This document shows positions 1 to 8,988 of a DNA stretch of 64,000 nucleotides, piece by piece. The translations under genes and the position numbers were made by a program. Source of the DNA: Agrilactobacillus fermenti (GTDB lineage: Bacteria; Bacillota; Bacilli; Lactobacillales; Lactobacillaceae); contig NZ_JACGCJ010000006.1 in assembly GCF_021030645.1 (NCBI RefSeq), positions 40,089 through 104,088 of the forward strand. Reading direction: 5' to 3'. Position 1 is the stretch's first letter, and each line of letters begins with the position of its first letter. Below the pieces are notes generated by a model. The model was not told the DNA's origin. It searched no databases and saw only the letters and a list, made by a program, of their open reading frames with translations.

Positions 1-2
1 TG

Positions 3-377
3 CCCTTTGCCTATCTACGCACACTTTGGTTGTCTGACCTCAATGTGATTCCTGGTCAAGCCAACTTAGCACTATTAGGTTTAGGTCTGACGCTATTAGG
101 TCTGTTTAATCTCACCTTTTATCCCATTTTATTTAAAGACCCCACCCGGATCGGCCGTGCTTACATTTGGGGTACCATTGTTTTAACTATTGGCATTATT
201 TTAGTTGAAACTTTATTCTTTATTAGTCCCTTTTTTCAAACCAATCTAAATGATCTAGCGCCGAAACACTTTATGGCTCAATTTTTAACTGGCTTTGTCG
301 GCTTAGTACTCTTCTTTGGCTGCAGTCATTTTGCCAATTACTTCGCCACCCGCCATTTTGAACATTATGACGCCTGA
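3..377 (+). CDS. C-terminal part of a multi-spanning membrane protein (truncated by window edge)
   Basis: The reading frame is open from the first bases of the window, so the true start lies upstream; a TTG at 30 is only an internal possibility with no ribosome binding site. The visible 124 residues contain about three hydrophobic segments separated by short loops. The stretch YPILFKDPTRIGRAY between two membrane segments resembles the cytoplasmic loop seen in some ABC-2 type permeases of Firmicutes, but this is a weak resemblance and I would call it only a membrane protein, possibly a permease. The stop codon lies inside the upstream arm of a Rho-independent terminator, so the gene ends its transcription unit. 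Confidence 0.6.
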   Translation, partial: PFAYLRTLWLSDLNVIPGQANLALLGLGLTLLGLFNLTFYPILFKDPTRIGRAYIWGTIVLTIGIILVETLFFISPFFQTNLNDLAPKHFMAQFLTGFVGLVLFFGCSHFANYFATRHFEHYDA

Positions 378-403
378 TTCGATTCGCCAACAGGTGTTTT
401 TTT
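370..403 (+). terminator. Rho-independent terminator of the first gene
   Basis: Stem CGCCTG / CAGGTG (one G-U pair) with a 14-nt loop is followed by seven T residues. The left arm overlaps the stop codon of the preceding membrane protein gene. Confidence 0.6.
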
Positions 404-563
404 AATTTTAATAAACGTCGGAAATAAATTTAACTATTTAACGCCATTATAATAATGATTTAGGCATACGATTTTATTTTATAAGCCTAACTTTCGCCTA
501 ATTTTTGGGAAGCCTTTATGCTTAATAGGTAACATCAAATTCCTAGAGGAGGCCCAAATAAAG

Positions 564-1076
564 ATGGCAAAAATTATTGTTCCAATGACAAATCTATTCG
601 AAGATGTTGAATATACTGAACCAAAGAAAGCTTTAGAACAAGCAGGCCATGAGGTTACCTTAGTCGGTGAAACCGCTGGTGAAACGATCACAGGTAAGAA
701 AGGTCTAGAAGTCACCGTAGATAAGGGTATCGATGATATTCAAGCAGCTGATTATGATGCTTTATTAATTCCTGGTGGCTTTTCCCCAGACCAGCTGCGC
801 GCTGATCAGCGTATGGTTGATCTTGTCCAGCACTTCCTAGAAAATGACAAACCTGTCTTTGCCATTTGTCATGGCCCACAGCTCTTCATTCAAACCGGCC
901 TCACGGAAGGTCGCAAAATGACTGCCTACCAAACCGTACAACCCGATCTGAAATATGCCGGTGCCCAAGTCAGTGACGATGCTGTCGTTATCGATAATAA
1001 CTTGGTCACCAGCCGCAATCCCGATGACATCCCTCAATTTAATGAAGCCATCATAGCCCATCTGGAACACTTATAA
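564..1076 (+). CDS. DJ-1/PfpI family protein (class I glutamine amidotransferase-like)
   Basis: 170 aa, the usual length of PfpI/YfkM-type single-domain proteins. The nucleophile elbow FAICHGPQLF (Cys near residue 99) and the preceding LLIPGGFSPDQLR loop are diagnostic of the DJ-1/PfpI superfamily. Members are general-stress proteins described variously as proteases, deglycases or glyoxalases; which activity applies cannot be read from the sequence. The start is supported by AGGAGG at 546-551. A TATAAT hexamer at 448-453 is a possible -10 box. It is a single-gene unit closed by the strong terminator at 1117-1164, shared with the convergent dehydrogenase operon. Confidence 0.88.
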   Translation: MAKIIVPMTNLFEDVEYTEPKKALEQAGHEVTLVGETAGETITGKKGLEVTVDKGIDDIQAADYDALLIPGGFSPDQLRADQRMVDLVQHFLENDKPVFAICHGPQLFIQTGLTEGRKMTAYQTVQPDLKYAGAQVSDDAVVIDNNLVTSRNPDDIPQFNEAIIAHLEHL

Positions 1077-1118
1077 CAGAGCGCGAGTGAAGCTGGTCAG
1101 CTTCGGAGCACGAACTTA
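1077..1118 (-). repeat. Possible degenerate short copy of the interspersed palindromic repeat
   Basis: The segment from GAGTGA to GGAGCACGAACTTAAAA resembles the reverse orientation of the short repeat form seen at 34379-34420 (ends GAGTGAG and GGAACACGTTTAAAA). The interior is diverged and contains its own small stem AGCTGGTCAGCT. Assignment to the family is by eye and tentative. Confidence 0.35.
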
Positions 1119-1164
1119 AAAACCACCTCGTATACAATGACGATCGTATACGAGGTGGTTTTTA
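1117..1164. terminator. Strong bidirectional terminator
   Basis: A perfect stem of 16 bp (AAACCACCTCGTATAC and its complement, loop AATGACGATC) is flanked by A-run on the left and T-run on the right, so it can terminate both the plus-strand PfpI-like gene and the minus-strand FAS/dehydrogenase operon. Confidence 0.9.
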
Positions 1165-1192
1165 TTAGAGCAAAAAATTCAGATCGGTGTTT

Positions 1193-2485
1193 TTAATATA
1201 ACTCAAATCCTGGTTTAAATTGCATGAGGTTGGCTTTGACATCTTTCAAGAAGCCCCCTGCAGCAACGCCGTCCAATAAACGATGATCCACAGACAGAGA
1301 TAAATTGACCATATCGGCAATTTTGAAGCCTAAACCATCTGGTGTGGGTTTTAATTCCTTACGGATCGATTCAATCTGGATAATCGCTGCTTGCGGATAA
1401 TTAATGATACCCATAGAAGCAACCGAACCAAAAGAACCCGTATTATTGACGGTAAAGGTTCCACCTTGCATGTCATCTGCCGTAATTTTACCCGTTCGTA
1501 CAGCATTAGCTAACCGGGTAATTTCACTGGCAATGCCTTTAACAGATAAATTATCCGCATGTTTAATGACTGGCACGTATAATTCGTCACCCTTAGCTAC
1601 GGCAATCGAAATATTGATCTCATGATGCGTCAAAATTTGATTATTTTGCCAAGAACTATTGATCCGTGGATGTTTGACCAGTGCTTGAGCTACCGCTTTT
1701 ACAAAGAATGGGAAGTAAGTTAACTTGTATCCTTCCAACTGCTGGAATTTTGCCTTTTCAGATTGCCGTAATTTAACTAAATCTGAAACATCTTGCTCTA
1801 CCATCATCCAACCATGTGGAATCTCAGCTTTACTTTGGACCATATGATCTGCAATGGCTTTACGGATGCTACTAGCTGGCTGCACGGTATCCGTCGCTAA
1901 CCGCCCCATCAAACCAGACTGAACTGGTTTTGCTTGCGCCACTGTTTTAGCAGGTGTCGATTGAGGTGCTTGGGGCTGAGATCGTTGTGCCACAAAGTTT
2001 TCAACATCTTTACGTGTCAAACGACCTTGATGACCAGTGCCGGTAATTTGGTTAGGATCTAGTTGATATTTAGACAATAGTGTCGCCACAGCAGGTGAAA
2101 ATCTTGGTCCAGCCGTTGTTGTTTCCGCAGCTGGCGTAGATTCTGCTGCTGTCGTGGCTGCTGTTGCCGGTGTTTGCGTCGTAGTCGGTGCGGGTGTGGT
2201 CGTTGTTTGATCATCATCTGAAGCATCGGCATCGGCATCGGCTTCAGTTTCCATCACAACGATTGGCGTGCCCACTGAAACGGTTTCGTCTACTGGCACC
2301 AAAATTTCTTTAACGGTGCCAGAGAAACTAGCTGGCACTTCAGCGACCACTTTAACCGTTTGAACTTCACAAATAGGATCGTACTCTGCAACCTGATCGC
2401 CAACTTTGACCAACCACTCCACGATCGTACCCTCAGTGACACTTTCGCCTAAGCGGGGCATGGTCATTTCTTTTTGCATTGCCAT
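1193..2485 (-). CDS. bkdB: Branched-chain 2-oxoacid dehydrogenase E2 (dihydrolipoyl acyltransferase)
   Basis: 430 aa with the E2 architecture: one N-terminal lipoyl domain (residues about 5-80), an Ala/Thr/Pro-rich linker (about 82-125), a peripheral subunit-binding domain (about 127-165) and a catalytic acyltransferase domain ending in the CoA-acyltransferase motif DHRLLDG (His and Asp catalytic). The lipoyl segment YDPICEVQTVKVVAEVPASF matches branched-chain (BkdB) rather than pyruvate E2 proteins. Oddly, the residue before the lipoyl Lys45 is Val instead of the nearly invariant Asp (TVKV in place of TDKV). Last gene of the operon lpd-bkdAA-bkdAB-bkdB; 18 bp after bkdAB. Start: ATG at 2485; the next in-frame ATG (2479) is better spaced from the weak AAGAAG ribosome binding site and is equally possible. 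Confidence 0.9.
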   Translation of the reverse strand: MAMQKEMTMPRLGESVTEGTIVEWLVKVGDQVAEYDPICEVQTVKVVAEVPASFSGTVKEILVPVDETVSVGTPIVVMETEADADADASDDDQTTTTPAPTTTQTPATAATTAAESTPAAETTTAGPRFSPAVATLLSKYQLDPNQITGTGHQGRLTRKDVENFVAQRSQPQAPQSTPAKTVAQAKPVQSGLMGRLATDTVQPASSIRKAIADHMVQSKAEIPHGWMMVEQDVSDLVKLRQSEKAKFQQLEGYKLTYFPFFVKAVAQALVKHPRINSSWQNNQILTHHEINISIAVAKGDELYVPVIKHADNLSVKGIASEITRLANAVRTGKITADDMQGGTFTVNNTGSFGSVASMGIINYPQAAIIQIESIRKELKPTPDGLGFKIADMVNLSLSVDHRLLDGVAAGGFLKDVKANLMQFKPGFELY

Positions 2486-2503
2486 TCACTTCTTTCTGAC
2501 AGA

Positions 2504-3493
2504 CTAAAACTGTGCCAATTTTTCCATTACTGCTTGAACGTCGTCGGGTTGAACTAAGAATGCTTTTTCTAGGTTCTTCGCATAAGGCATAGCTGGTGTA
2601 TCAGGACCGGCCAAGCGTTGGATCGGAGCATCTAAGTCAAACAGAGCTGATTCGTTAATAATGGCTGAAATTTCGCCTAATATACCACCTTGTTGATTAT
2701 CCTCATTAACAAGCAGCACTTTACCTGTCTTTTTCGCTGCTGCAACGATGGTTGCCTTATCGAGTGGATACAAGCTGCGAATATCGACAACTTCAGTGGA
2801 AATGCCTTTTTTTGCTAAGGCTTCAGCGGCTTGTAACACGTATTGTAAGGTCATCCCATAACTCATGACCGTAAGATCGTCACCTTCACGTAACACTTGA
2901 GCCTTATCGATTGGTGTCAAAATCTCTTCATCTGGATCAATATCTGCTTTGATACTATGATATAACCGTTTATGTTCATAGAACAAAACTGGATCTTCAC
3001 AGCGGATTGCACTTTTAAGTAGCCCCTTGGCATCCCGTACGGTTGAAGGCGTCACAATGCGTAACCCTGGTTGGCCCATAAATACTTTCTCAGTAGATTG
3101 AGAATGATAAAAGCCGCCACCAACGCCACCACCATAAGGTGCCCGAAAGACAACGGGTGCTGTCCAATCGCCTTGGGTGCGGTAACGCATCCGCGAAGCT
3201 TCAGAAATGATCTGATTCGTTGCCGGCAAAATATAGTCTGCAAATTGAAATTCAGCAACGGCGTGATGTCCAGTAACGCCAAGGCCAATGGCTAAACCAG
3301 CAATTTCGGCTTCACTTAGAGGCGAATTAAAGACGCGTTCATCGCCGTATTTTTGAGCCAAGCCTTGCGTGGCGTTGAAGACACCACCCTTAACACCACC
3401 GACATCTTCACCAAAAATCGTCAATGTTTCATCCCGAGCCAGTTCCTCATCCATCGCCTGGTTCAATGCCTGTAAATAATCGATCTCAGCCAT
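2504..3493 (-). CDS. bkdAB: Branched-chain 2-oxoacid dehydrogenase E1 beta subunit
   Basis: About 329 aa, the normal size of E1 beta. Characteristic segments are VFNSPLSEAEIAGLAIG, EFQFADYILPATNQI and the C-terminal transketolase domain with SYGMTLQYVLQAAE. Together with the alpha subunit it binds thiamine diphosphate and decarboxylates 2-oxoacids, transferring the acyl group to E2 lipoate. I place the start at the second ATG (MAEIDY, 3493) because AAGGGG lies about 10 nt before it, whereas the ATG at 3502 is only 2 nt from that site. The start overlaps the stop of bkdAA by 8 nt, implying translational coupling. Confidence 0.92.
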   Translation of the reverse strand: MAEIDYLQALNQAMDEELARDETLTIFGEDVGGVKGGVFNATQGLAQKYGDERVFNSPLSEAEIAGLAIGLGVTGHHAVAEFQFADYILPATNQIISEASRMRYRTQGDWTAPVVFRAPYGGGVGGGFYHSQSTEKVFMGQPGLRIVTPSTVRDAKGLLKSAIRCEDPVLFYEHKRLYHSIKADIDPDEEILTPIDKAQVLREGDDLTVMSYGMTLQYVLQAAEALAKKGISTEVVDIRSLYPLDKATIVAAAKKTGKVLLVNEDNQQGGILGEISAIINESALFDLDAPIQRLAGPDTPAMPYAKNLEKAFLVQPDDVQAVMEKLAQF

Positions 3494-4502
3494 AAATACC
3501 ATTCCCCTTTTCTTTCGGTGCGTAGACTTGTTCTGTTAATGAAGCCACATCTGGGAGTGGTGCAGCTTCCGCTTGGTCAGTAGCGACATTGATCTGTTTT
3601 TTGATAGCTGCTTCTAAATCATCTAATTCAGCTTGTGTATAAATATCTTCGGTCAAAACTTGTTGTGTCATGGTCTTCAAAGGATCCTTAGCTTTTAAAG
3701 CAGCCAATTCAGCTTTAGAACGATAAATCCGCTGATTATCATCACTTGTATGATCCAACAAACGAATCACATTCATATTGATCAAAGTTGCGCCAGCACC
3801 AGTCCGCGCCCGGGCTACAGCATCTTTGAAAGCCAAATAAGTCGCTGTAAAATCTAAGCCATCGACATCGACACCTTTAATACCATAGGCGGCCCCACGG
3901 TCAGCCAGACTTTTGGCAGCATATTCTTCATCACTTGGAGTAGAAATCGCATAATGATTATTTTCGATAACAAAAATAGCCGGTAATTTCGCCACACCAG
4001 CAAAGTTCAAAGCTTCATGAAACTCACCCTCAGCCGTAGAACCTTCCCCGGTCGTTACCAGCGTCACCCGATCACTATGTTCTAACCGAGCACTATAAGC
4101 CACCCCCGTTGCTAGTGGAAATTGACTGGCAACCGTTGAAGCCTGTGAGACCACATTTAAATGTTTGGCACCATAATGATTCGGCATTTGGCGGCCATGA
4201 GACGAAGGCCCTTCAGCGCGGCCAAATGAGTCTAATAAAATATCTTTCATCGTAGCGCCCCACAGCATAAAAGCAGTCATATCACGATAATAAGGTAGAA
4301 AATAATCTTTTTTGATATCAAAAGCAGCGACCATAGCGGCCTGACCAATTTCTTGACCTTGGCCGGAAACATTGAAAGAGGTCTTCCCCGTACGTTGTAA
4401 TTGAATCAATCGTTCATCGAGCCGTCTAGCACTTAAAATTTGCTTATAAATTGTCTGTAAAGTGGTCTTGGATAAACCACTATCCAATAATTGAGCTGTC
4501 AT
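3486..4502 (-). CDS. bkdAA: Branched-chain 2-oxoacid dehydrogenase E1 alpha subunit
   Basis: About 338 aa. The ThDP-binding motif is visible as TTGEGSTAEGEFHEALNFA followed by IENNHYAIS. The loop RLLDHTSDDNQRIYR (compare HSSDDDDSSYR in Bacillus BkdAA) and GRQMPNHYG favour the branched-chain subfamily over pyruvate dehydrogenase, although substrate range could include pyruvate. Start at ATG 4502 (MTAQLL) is preferred because AAAGGAGTG lies 7 nt upstream; the ATG at 4523 has no ribosome binding site. The gene order E3-E1a-E1b-E2 is the same as lpdV-bkdAA-bkdAB-bkdB in Bacillus, but ptb and buk are absent here. Confidence 0.9.
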   Translation of the reverse strand: MTAQLLDSGLSKTTLQTIYKQILSARRLDERLIQLQRTGKTSFNVSGQGQEIGQAAMVAAFDIKKDYFLPYYRDMTAFMLWGATMKDILLDSFGRAEGPSSHGRQMPNHYGAKHLNVVSQASTVASQFPLATGVAYSARLEHSDRVTLVTTGEGSTAEGEFHEALNFAGVAKLPAIFVIENNHYAISTPSDEEYAAKSLADRGAAYGIKGVDVDGLDFTATYLAFKDAVARARTGAGATLINMNVIRLLDHTSDDNQRIYRSKAELAALKAKDPLKTMTQQVLTEDIYTQAELDDLEAAIKKQINVATDQAEAAPLPDVASLTEQVYAPKEKGNGIYG

Positions 4503-4546
4503 ATTACACACTCCTTTAGACATTCTGTGCCTGGTTTTGAATCTTA

Positions 4547-5941
4547 CTAAATATCCGTTGCCAAATCTTTCGTCATCAATGTTGCTTGCCGAACGGCTTC
4601 TGATAACGTTGGGTGGGGATGAATGGCGGCACCGATTTCTGTGGCTGAGGCATTCAAATATAAGCCCAAGCCGCCTTCCATGACCATGTCCGTTGCATGT
4701 GGGCCGATGATCATCAGTTGTAGCAGATCATCAGTGGTCGTATCCACGGTGACCTGTACTTGGCCCTCTGCTTCTCCTTCAATCAAGGCCTTGCCATTAG
4801 CTTGCAGTGGGAAAGTTCCCGTTTTGACTTGATCCTGTTTTTGTTGCGCAATCATAGTCGGCCCCACAACAGCCAATTCGGGATAAGTATAGATACATCT
4901 CGGAACTTGATCATAATCAATCGGCTCCACCGACTGCCCACTGATGAAATCAATGGCATGAATGCCCTCTGCCATAGCAACATGAGCCAGTTGAAGCGTA
5001 TCAATACAATCACCAATTGCAAAGATATGGGGGAGACTCGTTTGATAATGGTTATCCACTTGAACCGTCCCTTTGGCTGTTAACTGTACTCCTGCTTCGG
5101 CAAGACCCATGCCTTCCGTTTGCGCCTGACGCCCAACGGCAACTAAAACTTGATCAGCCGTCAATTCTTGTGCCTTGCCTTGAGCATCTTCATAACCTAC
5201 AACCACTTGCTCAGCAACAATTTTTGCAGACTGCACTTTGGCAGTGGTCGTGATTTTAAGCCCATGGCGTTTAAGAATTGGCAACAAGGCTCTTCCAGCA
5301 GCTACCGTCTCGGTAGGCAGAATATGGTCAGCATATTCTAAAACATTGACATCAACGCCCAAATCATTTAGTAAAGAGGCCCATTCCAAACCAATTGCAC
5401 CGGCACCAATGATCACCATAGACTTAGGTAAATCCGTTTGCTCAAGCAATTCTTTAGAAGTCACAATCTTATGTCCATCAATTTCAATGCCAGGCAGTGT
5501 TTTGGGCTGAGCGCCAGTTGCTAAAATCAAGTTTTTAAAATGCAGCGTTTGGGTTGTTTTCTCGGTTGTTACCTGTATGGTCCGGCCATCTTGTAATTTA
5601 CCAAAGCCAGAAATAACTGTAATTTTGTTCTTTTGCATCAAATAGGTCACCCCTTGGCGTAGCTGGGTAACCACCTTTTCCTTGCGTTGATGGATCTCAT
5701 CAAACTGGAAAGATGCCTGTTCGTTATGTATACCAAAGTCGGCACTTTTTTGTACTGTACGTAATACTTCAGCACTCTTTAAGTATGTTTTTGTTGGAAT
5801 ACAGCCTTGATTCAAACAAACACCACCCAAAAGTTGTGCCTCGATCAAAGCAACTTTTAAGTGGTGTTTGGCCGCTTGAATGGCAGCTGTGTAGCCACCA
5901 ACACCGCCGCCTAATACGACAACATCATAATTCGTATCCAT
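4547..5941 (-). CDS. lpd: Dihydrolipoyl dehydrogenase (E3)
   Basis: 464 aa flavoprotein. The N-terminal FAD motif GGGVGGYTAA, the redox disulfide motif GGVCLNQGCIPTK, the NAD-binding IGAGAIGLEWASLL and the C-terminal dimer/active-site motif HPHPTLSEA are all present, so it should be active in reoxidising dihydrolipoyl-E2. It is the first gene of the dehydrogenase block and follows accA after only 17 bp, without a visible terminator, so it is probably transcribed from the FAS operon promoter. A GAAGG sequence lies 8 nt before the ATG. Confidence 0.95.
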   Translation of the reverse strand: MDTNYDVVVLGGGVGGYTAAIQAAKHHLKVALIEAQLLGGVCLNQGCIPTKTYLKSAEVLRTVQKSADFGIHNEQASFQFDEIHQRKEKVVTQLRQGVTYLMQKNKITVISGFGKLQDGRTIQVTTEKTTQTLHFKNLILATGAQPKTLPGIEIDGHKIVTSKELLEQTDLPKSMVIIGAGAIGLEWASLLNDLGVDVNVLEYADHILPTETVAAGRALLPILKRHGLKITTTAKVQSAKIVAEQVVVGYEDAQGKAQELTADQVLVAVGRQAQTEGMGLAEAGVQLTAKGTVQVDNHYQTSLPHIFAIGDCIDTLQLAHVAMAEGIHAIDFISGQSVEPIDYDQVPRCIYTYPELAVVGPTMIAQQKQDQVKTGTFPLQANGKALIEGEAEGQVQVTVDTTTDDLLQLMIIGPHATDMVMEGGLGLYLNASATEIGAAIHPHPTLSEAVRQATLMTKDLATDI

Positions 5942-5958
5942 AAATCTACCTTCATTTC

Positions 5959-6738
5959 TTAGAACTGACGGAATCTTGCCACTCGTTTTTCAATCAAGTC
6001 ATCAGGTTCAAGCTCGCTTAAATCAGCTAACTTTAACATTAATTTCTTTTTCAATGTTTTAACCAAACGATCTTGATTCGTGGGCTCAGAGATAATTTGA
6101 TCCACTATTTTCATGTCTAATAAGTCATTGGGGGTCAGCTTCATTAAATCAGCTGCTTCATCAGCTTTTTGGCTGTCTTTCCAAAGAATCGATGCAAACC
6201 CTTCCGGTGATAGCACCGAATAGATGGCATTTTCAAACATCCAAACTTCATCAGCACAAGCCAAGGCTAAAGCACCACCGCTACCACCTTCACCAAAGAT
6301 AACCGCGATGAAGGGCACTTTTAAATCATAAGACGCCTCTAGCAGCGCAGCAATTGCTTCTCCTTGACCATGTGCTTCAGCGTCCGCACCCGGATAGGCA
6401 CCTGCTGTATTGATCAACGTCACGATGGGGCGCCCAAACTTATTCGCTTGCCGCATTAAGCGTAGCGCTTTGCGATAACCTTCTGGCTCGGGATCACCAT
6501 AGTGGGTGGCAATTTTATCTTCTACAGTTTCACCCTTTTGTGTCGCAATTATCGTGACGGGCCGTGCACCCAATAGACCAACACCACCAATAATTGCCGG
6601 ATCATCGCCAGAACCGCGATCACCATGGAGTTCGACGAAATCTGTCAGCAGACCATCAATCAACTTCTGCGTTGTGATTTTGTCAGCGCTACGGGCAGCT
6701 TTCACAACTTCTGCTGCCGGTCGATTTTTTTGTGCCAT
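5959..6738 (-). CDS. accA: Acetyl-CoA carboxylase carboxyltransferase subunit alpha
   Basis: 259 aa, the short form without the long N-terminal extension of E. coli AccA, as in other lactic acid bacteria. GDRGSGDDPAIIGGVGLL, INTAGAYPGADAEAHGQ and FGEGGSGGALALACAD are the acyl-CoA and oxyanion-hole motifs. With AccD it transfers CO2 from carboxybiotin on AccB to acetyl-CoA, giving malonyl-CoA for FAS II. It begins 2 bp after accD stops and is the last classical FAS gene of the operon. Confidence 0.96.
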   Translation of the reverse strand: MAQKNRPAAEVVKAARSADKITTQKLIDGLLTDFVELHGDRGSGDDPAIIGGVGLLGARPVTIIATQKGETVEDKIATHYGDPEPEGYRKALRLMRQANKFGRPIVTLINTAGAYPGADAEAHGQGEAIAALLEASYDLKVPFIAVIFGEGGSGGALALACADEVWMFENAIYSVLSPEGFASILWKDSQKADEAADLMKLTPNDLLDMKIVDQIISEPTNQDRLVKTLKKKLMLKLADLSELEPDDLIEKRVARFRQF

Positions 6739-6740
6739 CG

Positions 6741-7595
6741 TTATTTCGTCAACTCCCTTTTGTTTAGTCGCACCATTTGAGCAATAAACGCCCCTAAAGT
6801 CTCGCGCTTAATAATTGTATCCACGAAACCGTTATGTAATAGATTCTCGGCACTTTGAAAATCCTTAGGTAATTTTTTATTAATTGTTTGTTCGATCACT
6901 CGGCGTCCAGCAAAGCCGACTAATGTATGCGGTTCTGCCGCAATAATATCGCCTTGCATTGCAAAACTAGCTGTGACACCACCGGTCGTTGGATCAGTCA
7001 AAATGGTTAAATAAAACAAGCCTGCTTCATTATGCTTGGCAATTGCTTGCGAAATTTTTGCCATCTGCATTAAAGCTGGCATACCCTCTTGCATTCGTGC
7101 TCCACCAGAGGCTGTAAATAAAACCACCGGTAACTTTTGCTCAGTTGCTCGTTCAAACAGACGGGTAATCTTTTCGCCGGTAATCGTCCCTAAACTACCC
7201 ATAATAAAGAATGGGTCCATGATCCCCAAAGCAATATCTGCCCCAGAAATCCGAGCACGACCTGTCCAAACCGAATCATTCAAATTCGTTTGTGCCTGAG
7301 CTTTTTGAAGTTTAGCGTCATACCCAGGAAATGCCAAAGGATCTTTTGTTTGTAGATCTTCATCCCAAGAAGCATAATCGGCAGTCAACATTTCTAAGCG
7401 TTCTAACGCCTTTAAGCGCAACCCATAACCACAGCTTGGACAAACGCGAAAGGCGCCATAGCTTTTATAATAAAACCCCTGTTTGCAGTGAGGACATTGG
7501 ATAAACAAATTATCTGGCACTTTTTGCATATTTTGTTTTTCCGGCTGGCGGTGGGGATGCGTTTCAACGTACGGCTTTTTCTTGAAGAGATGCAC
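6741..7595 (-). CDS. accD: Acetyl-CoA carboxylase carboxyltransferase subunit beta
   Basis: 284 aa with an N-terminal zinc ribbon (CPHC ... CPSCG) followed by the crotonase-fold carboxyltransferase domain (GSLGTITGEKITR, TASGGARMQEGMPALMQ). The start is set at the GTG at 7595 (VHLFKKKPYV) because AGGAGG lies 9 nt before it; upstream ATGs in the same frame precede that site. The gene therefore overlaps the end of accC by 32 nt. Confidence 0.94.
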   Translation of the reverse strand: MHLFKKKPYVETHPHRQPEKQNMQKVPDNLFIQCPHCKQGFYYKSYGAFRVCPSCGYGLRLKALERLEMLTADYASWDEDLQTKDPLAFPGYDAKLQKAQAQTNLNDSVWTGRARISGADIALGIMDPFFIMGSLGTITGEKITRLFERATEQKLPVVLFTASGGARMQEGMPALMQMAKISQAIAKHNEAGLFYLTILTDPTTGGVTASFAMQGDIIAAEPHTLVGFAGRRVIEQTINKKLPKDFQSAENLLHNGFVDTIIKRETLGAFIAQMVRLNKRELTK

Positions 7596-8976
7596 GGCTT
7601 GGCGCCTCCTTTGCATGATCCTTGAGGTAGTTTTTGAGGAAATATTGTTCAATGTAGCTATTATTGGTCTTCCCAGCTAAGAAATTGGCATCATCCAATA
7701 ACTTACGTTGAAAGTGTCGATTAGACTTAATGCCTTCAATATCCAACTCATCTAAGATTCGGCGCATCCGACCAATCGCTTCATCTCGAGTATCACCATG
7801 GGTAATAAACTTGGCGATCATCGAATCATAATAAGGCGACACTTCACCGCCAGAATAAACGCCACTATCGATCCGAACACCCATCCCGCCAGTTGGCAAA
7901 TAAAGGTAATCAATATGTCCCGCAGAAGGCATAAAATTCCGTTTAGGGTCCTCCGCATTGATTCGGCATTCCAGTGCATAGCCATTGAGTTGAATATCAT
8001 TTTGCGCAAATGGCAATTTTTCACCAGCGGCTACTAAAATCTGGGTTTTTACAAGATCCACTCCTGTAACCATCTCAGTGATAGGGTGTTCCACCTGAAT
8101 TCGAGTATTCATTTCCATGAAATAAAAATGATGTTCTTGGTCCATCAAAAACTCAACTGTTCCAGTATTGATATAGTCAATGACCGTCGCCGCTTGTAAT
8201 GCGACCTCACCTAAATGCTGCCGTTCTTCAGCGGATAATACAGGACACGGTGTTTCTTCCAAAACCTTTTGATGATTCCGTTGCAATGAACAATCGCGCT
8301 CTGGAAAATAAACCCCTTGCCCATGCTGATCACGAAAAATTTGAACTTCGACATGTTTCGCTGGTGAAATAATTTTTTCCAGATACATCGCACTATCGTT
8401 AAACGCACCTTTCGCTTCTCGCCGGGCATCTTGAAAGGCAGCTGCAAGTTCATCAGCGGAATTGACGCGCCGAATCCCCTTACCGCCACCACCAGCAGCT
8501 GCTTTGAGTAAAACTGGATAGCCCACAGAATCAGCTATTTTCCGAGCTTCAGCTAAGGAATCAACGGTACCAATACTACCAGGAATCACTGGTATGCCGT
8601 GGGTATGCATTGTGTGTCGTGCTTTAGCTTTATCGCCCATCAAATCGATTGTTTCAGGACGTGGTCCAATAAAGTCGATCTGACATTCAGCACACATTTG
8701 GGCAAATTCACTGCTTTCGGATAAAAAACCAAATCCAGGGTGAATGGCCTCTGAACCCGTTAAGATTGCGGCTGAGAGAATGTTTCGTTCATTTAAGTAA
8801 GAGGATACCGGCATGGCACCCCCCACACAAATAGCTTCATCCGCTAACTTGACATGCAAACTATTCACGTCTGCTTCTGAATAAATTGCTACGGAACGAA
8901 TATTCAATTCTTTCAAAACCCTAATAATACGAACGGCAATTTCACCACGGTTTGCCACCAAGACCTTGTGATACAT
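7564..8976 (-). CDS. accC: Acetyl-CoA carboxylase biotin carboxylase subunit
   Basis: 470 aa. VLVANRGEIAVRIIR at the N-terminus, the ATP-grasp glycine-rich loop KAAAGGGGKGIRRV, and MNTRIQVEHPITEMVTG are typical of biotin carboxylase. It uses ATP and bicarbonate to carboxylate the biotin on AccB. It starts 12 bp after fabZ2 ends. The last ~25 residues (after NYLKDH) are a poorly conserved tail overlapping the accD start. Confidence 0.96.
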   Translation of the reverse strand: MYHKVLVANRGEIAVRIIRVLKELNIRSVAIYSEADVNSLHVKLADEAICVGGAMPVSSYLNERNILSAAILTGSEAIHPGFGFLSESSEFAQMCAECQIDFIGPRPETIDLMGDKAKARHTMHTHGIPVIPGSIGTVDSLAEARKIADSVGYPVLLKAAAGGGGKGIRRVNSADELAAAFQDARREAKGAFNDSAMYLEKIISPAKHVEVQIFRDQHGQGVYFPERDCSLQRNHQKVLEETPCPVLSAEERQHLGEVALQAATVIDYINTGTVEFLMDQEHHFYFMEMNTRIQVEHPITEMVTGVDLVKTQILVAAGEKLPFAQNDIQLNGYALECRINAEDPKRNFMPSAGHIDYLYLPTGGMGVRIDSGVYSGGEVSPYYDSMIAKFITHGDTRDEAIGRMRRILDELDIEGIKSNRHFQRKLLDDANFLAGKTNNSYIEQYFLKNYLKDHAKEAPSRASLQEKAVR

Positions 8977-8988
8977 ATAATTGCTCCT

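Noticed and set aside
4623..5510. Several overlapping plus-strand frames opposite lpd
   Set aside because: Shadows of the lpd coding sequence; no ribosome binding sites and no recognisable protein features.
1193..5941. Naming the complex pyruvate or acetoin dehydrogenase
   Set aside because: The E1 alpha loop HTSDDNQRIYR, the E2 lipoyl segment and the E3-first gene order fit the branched-chain subfamily better, though pyruvate use cannot be excluded.
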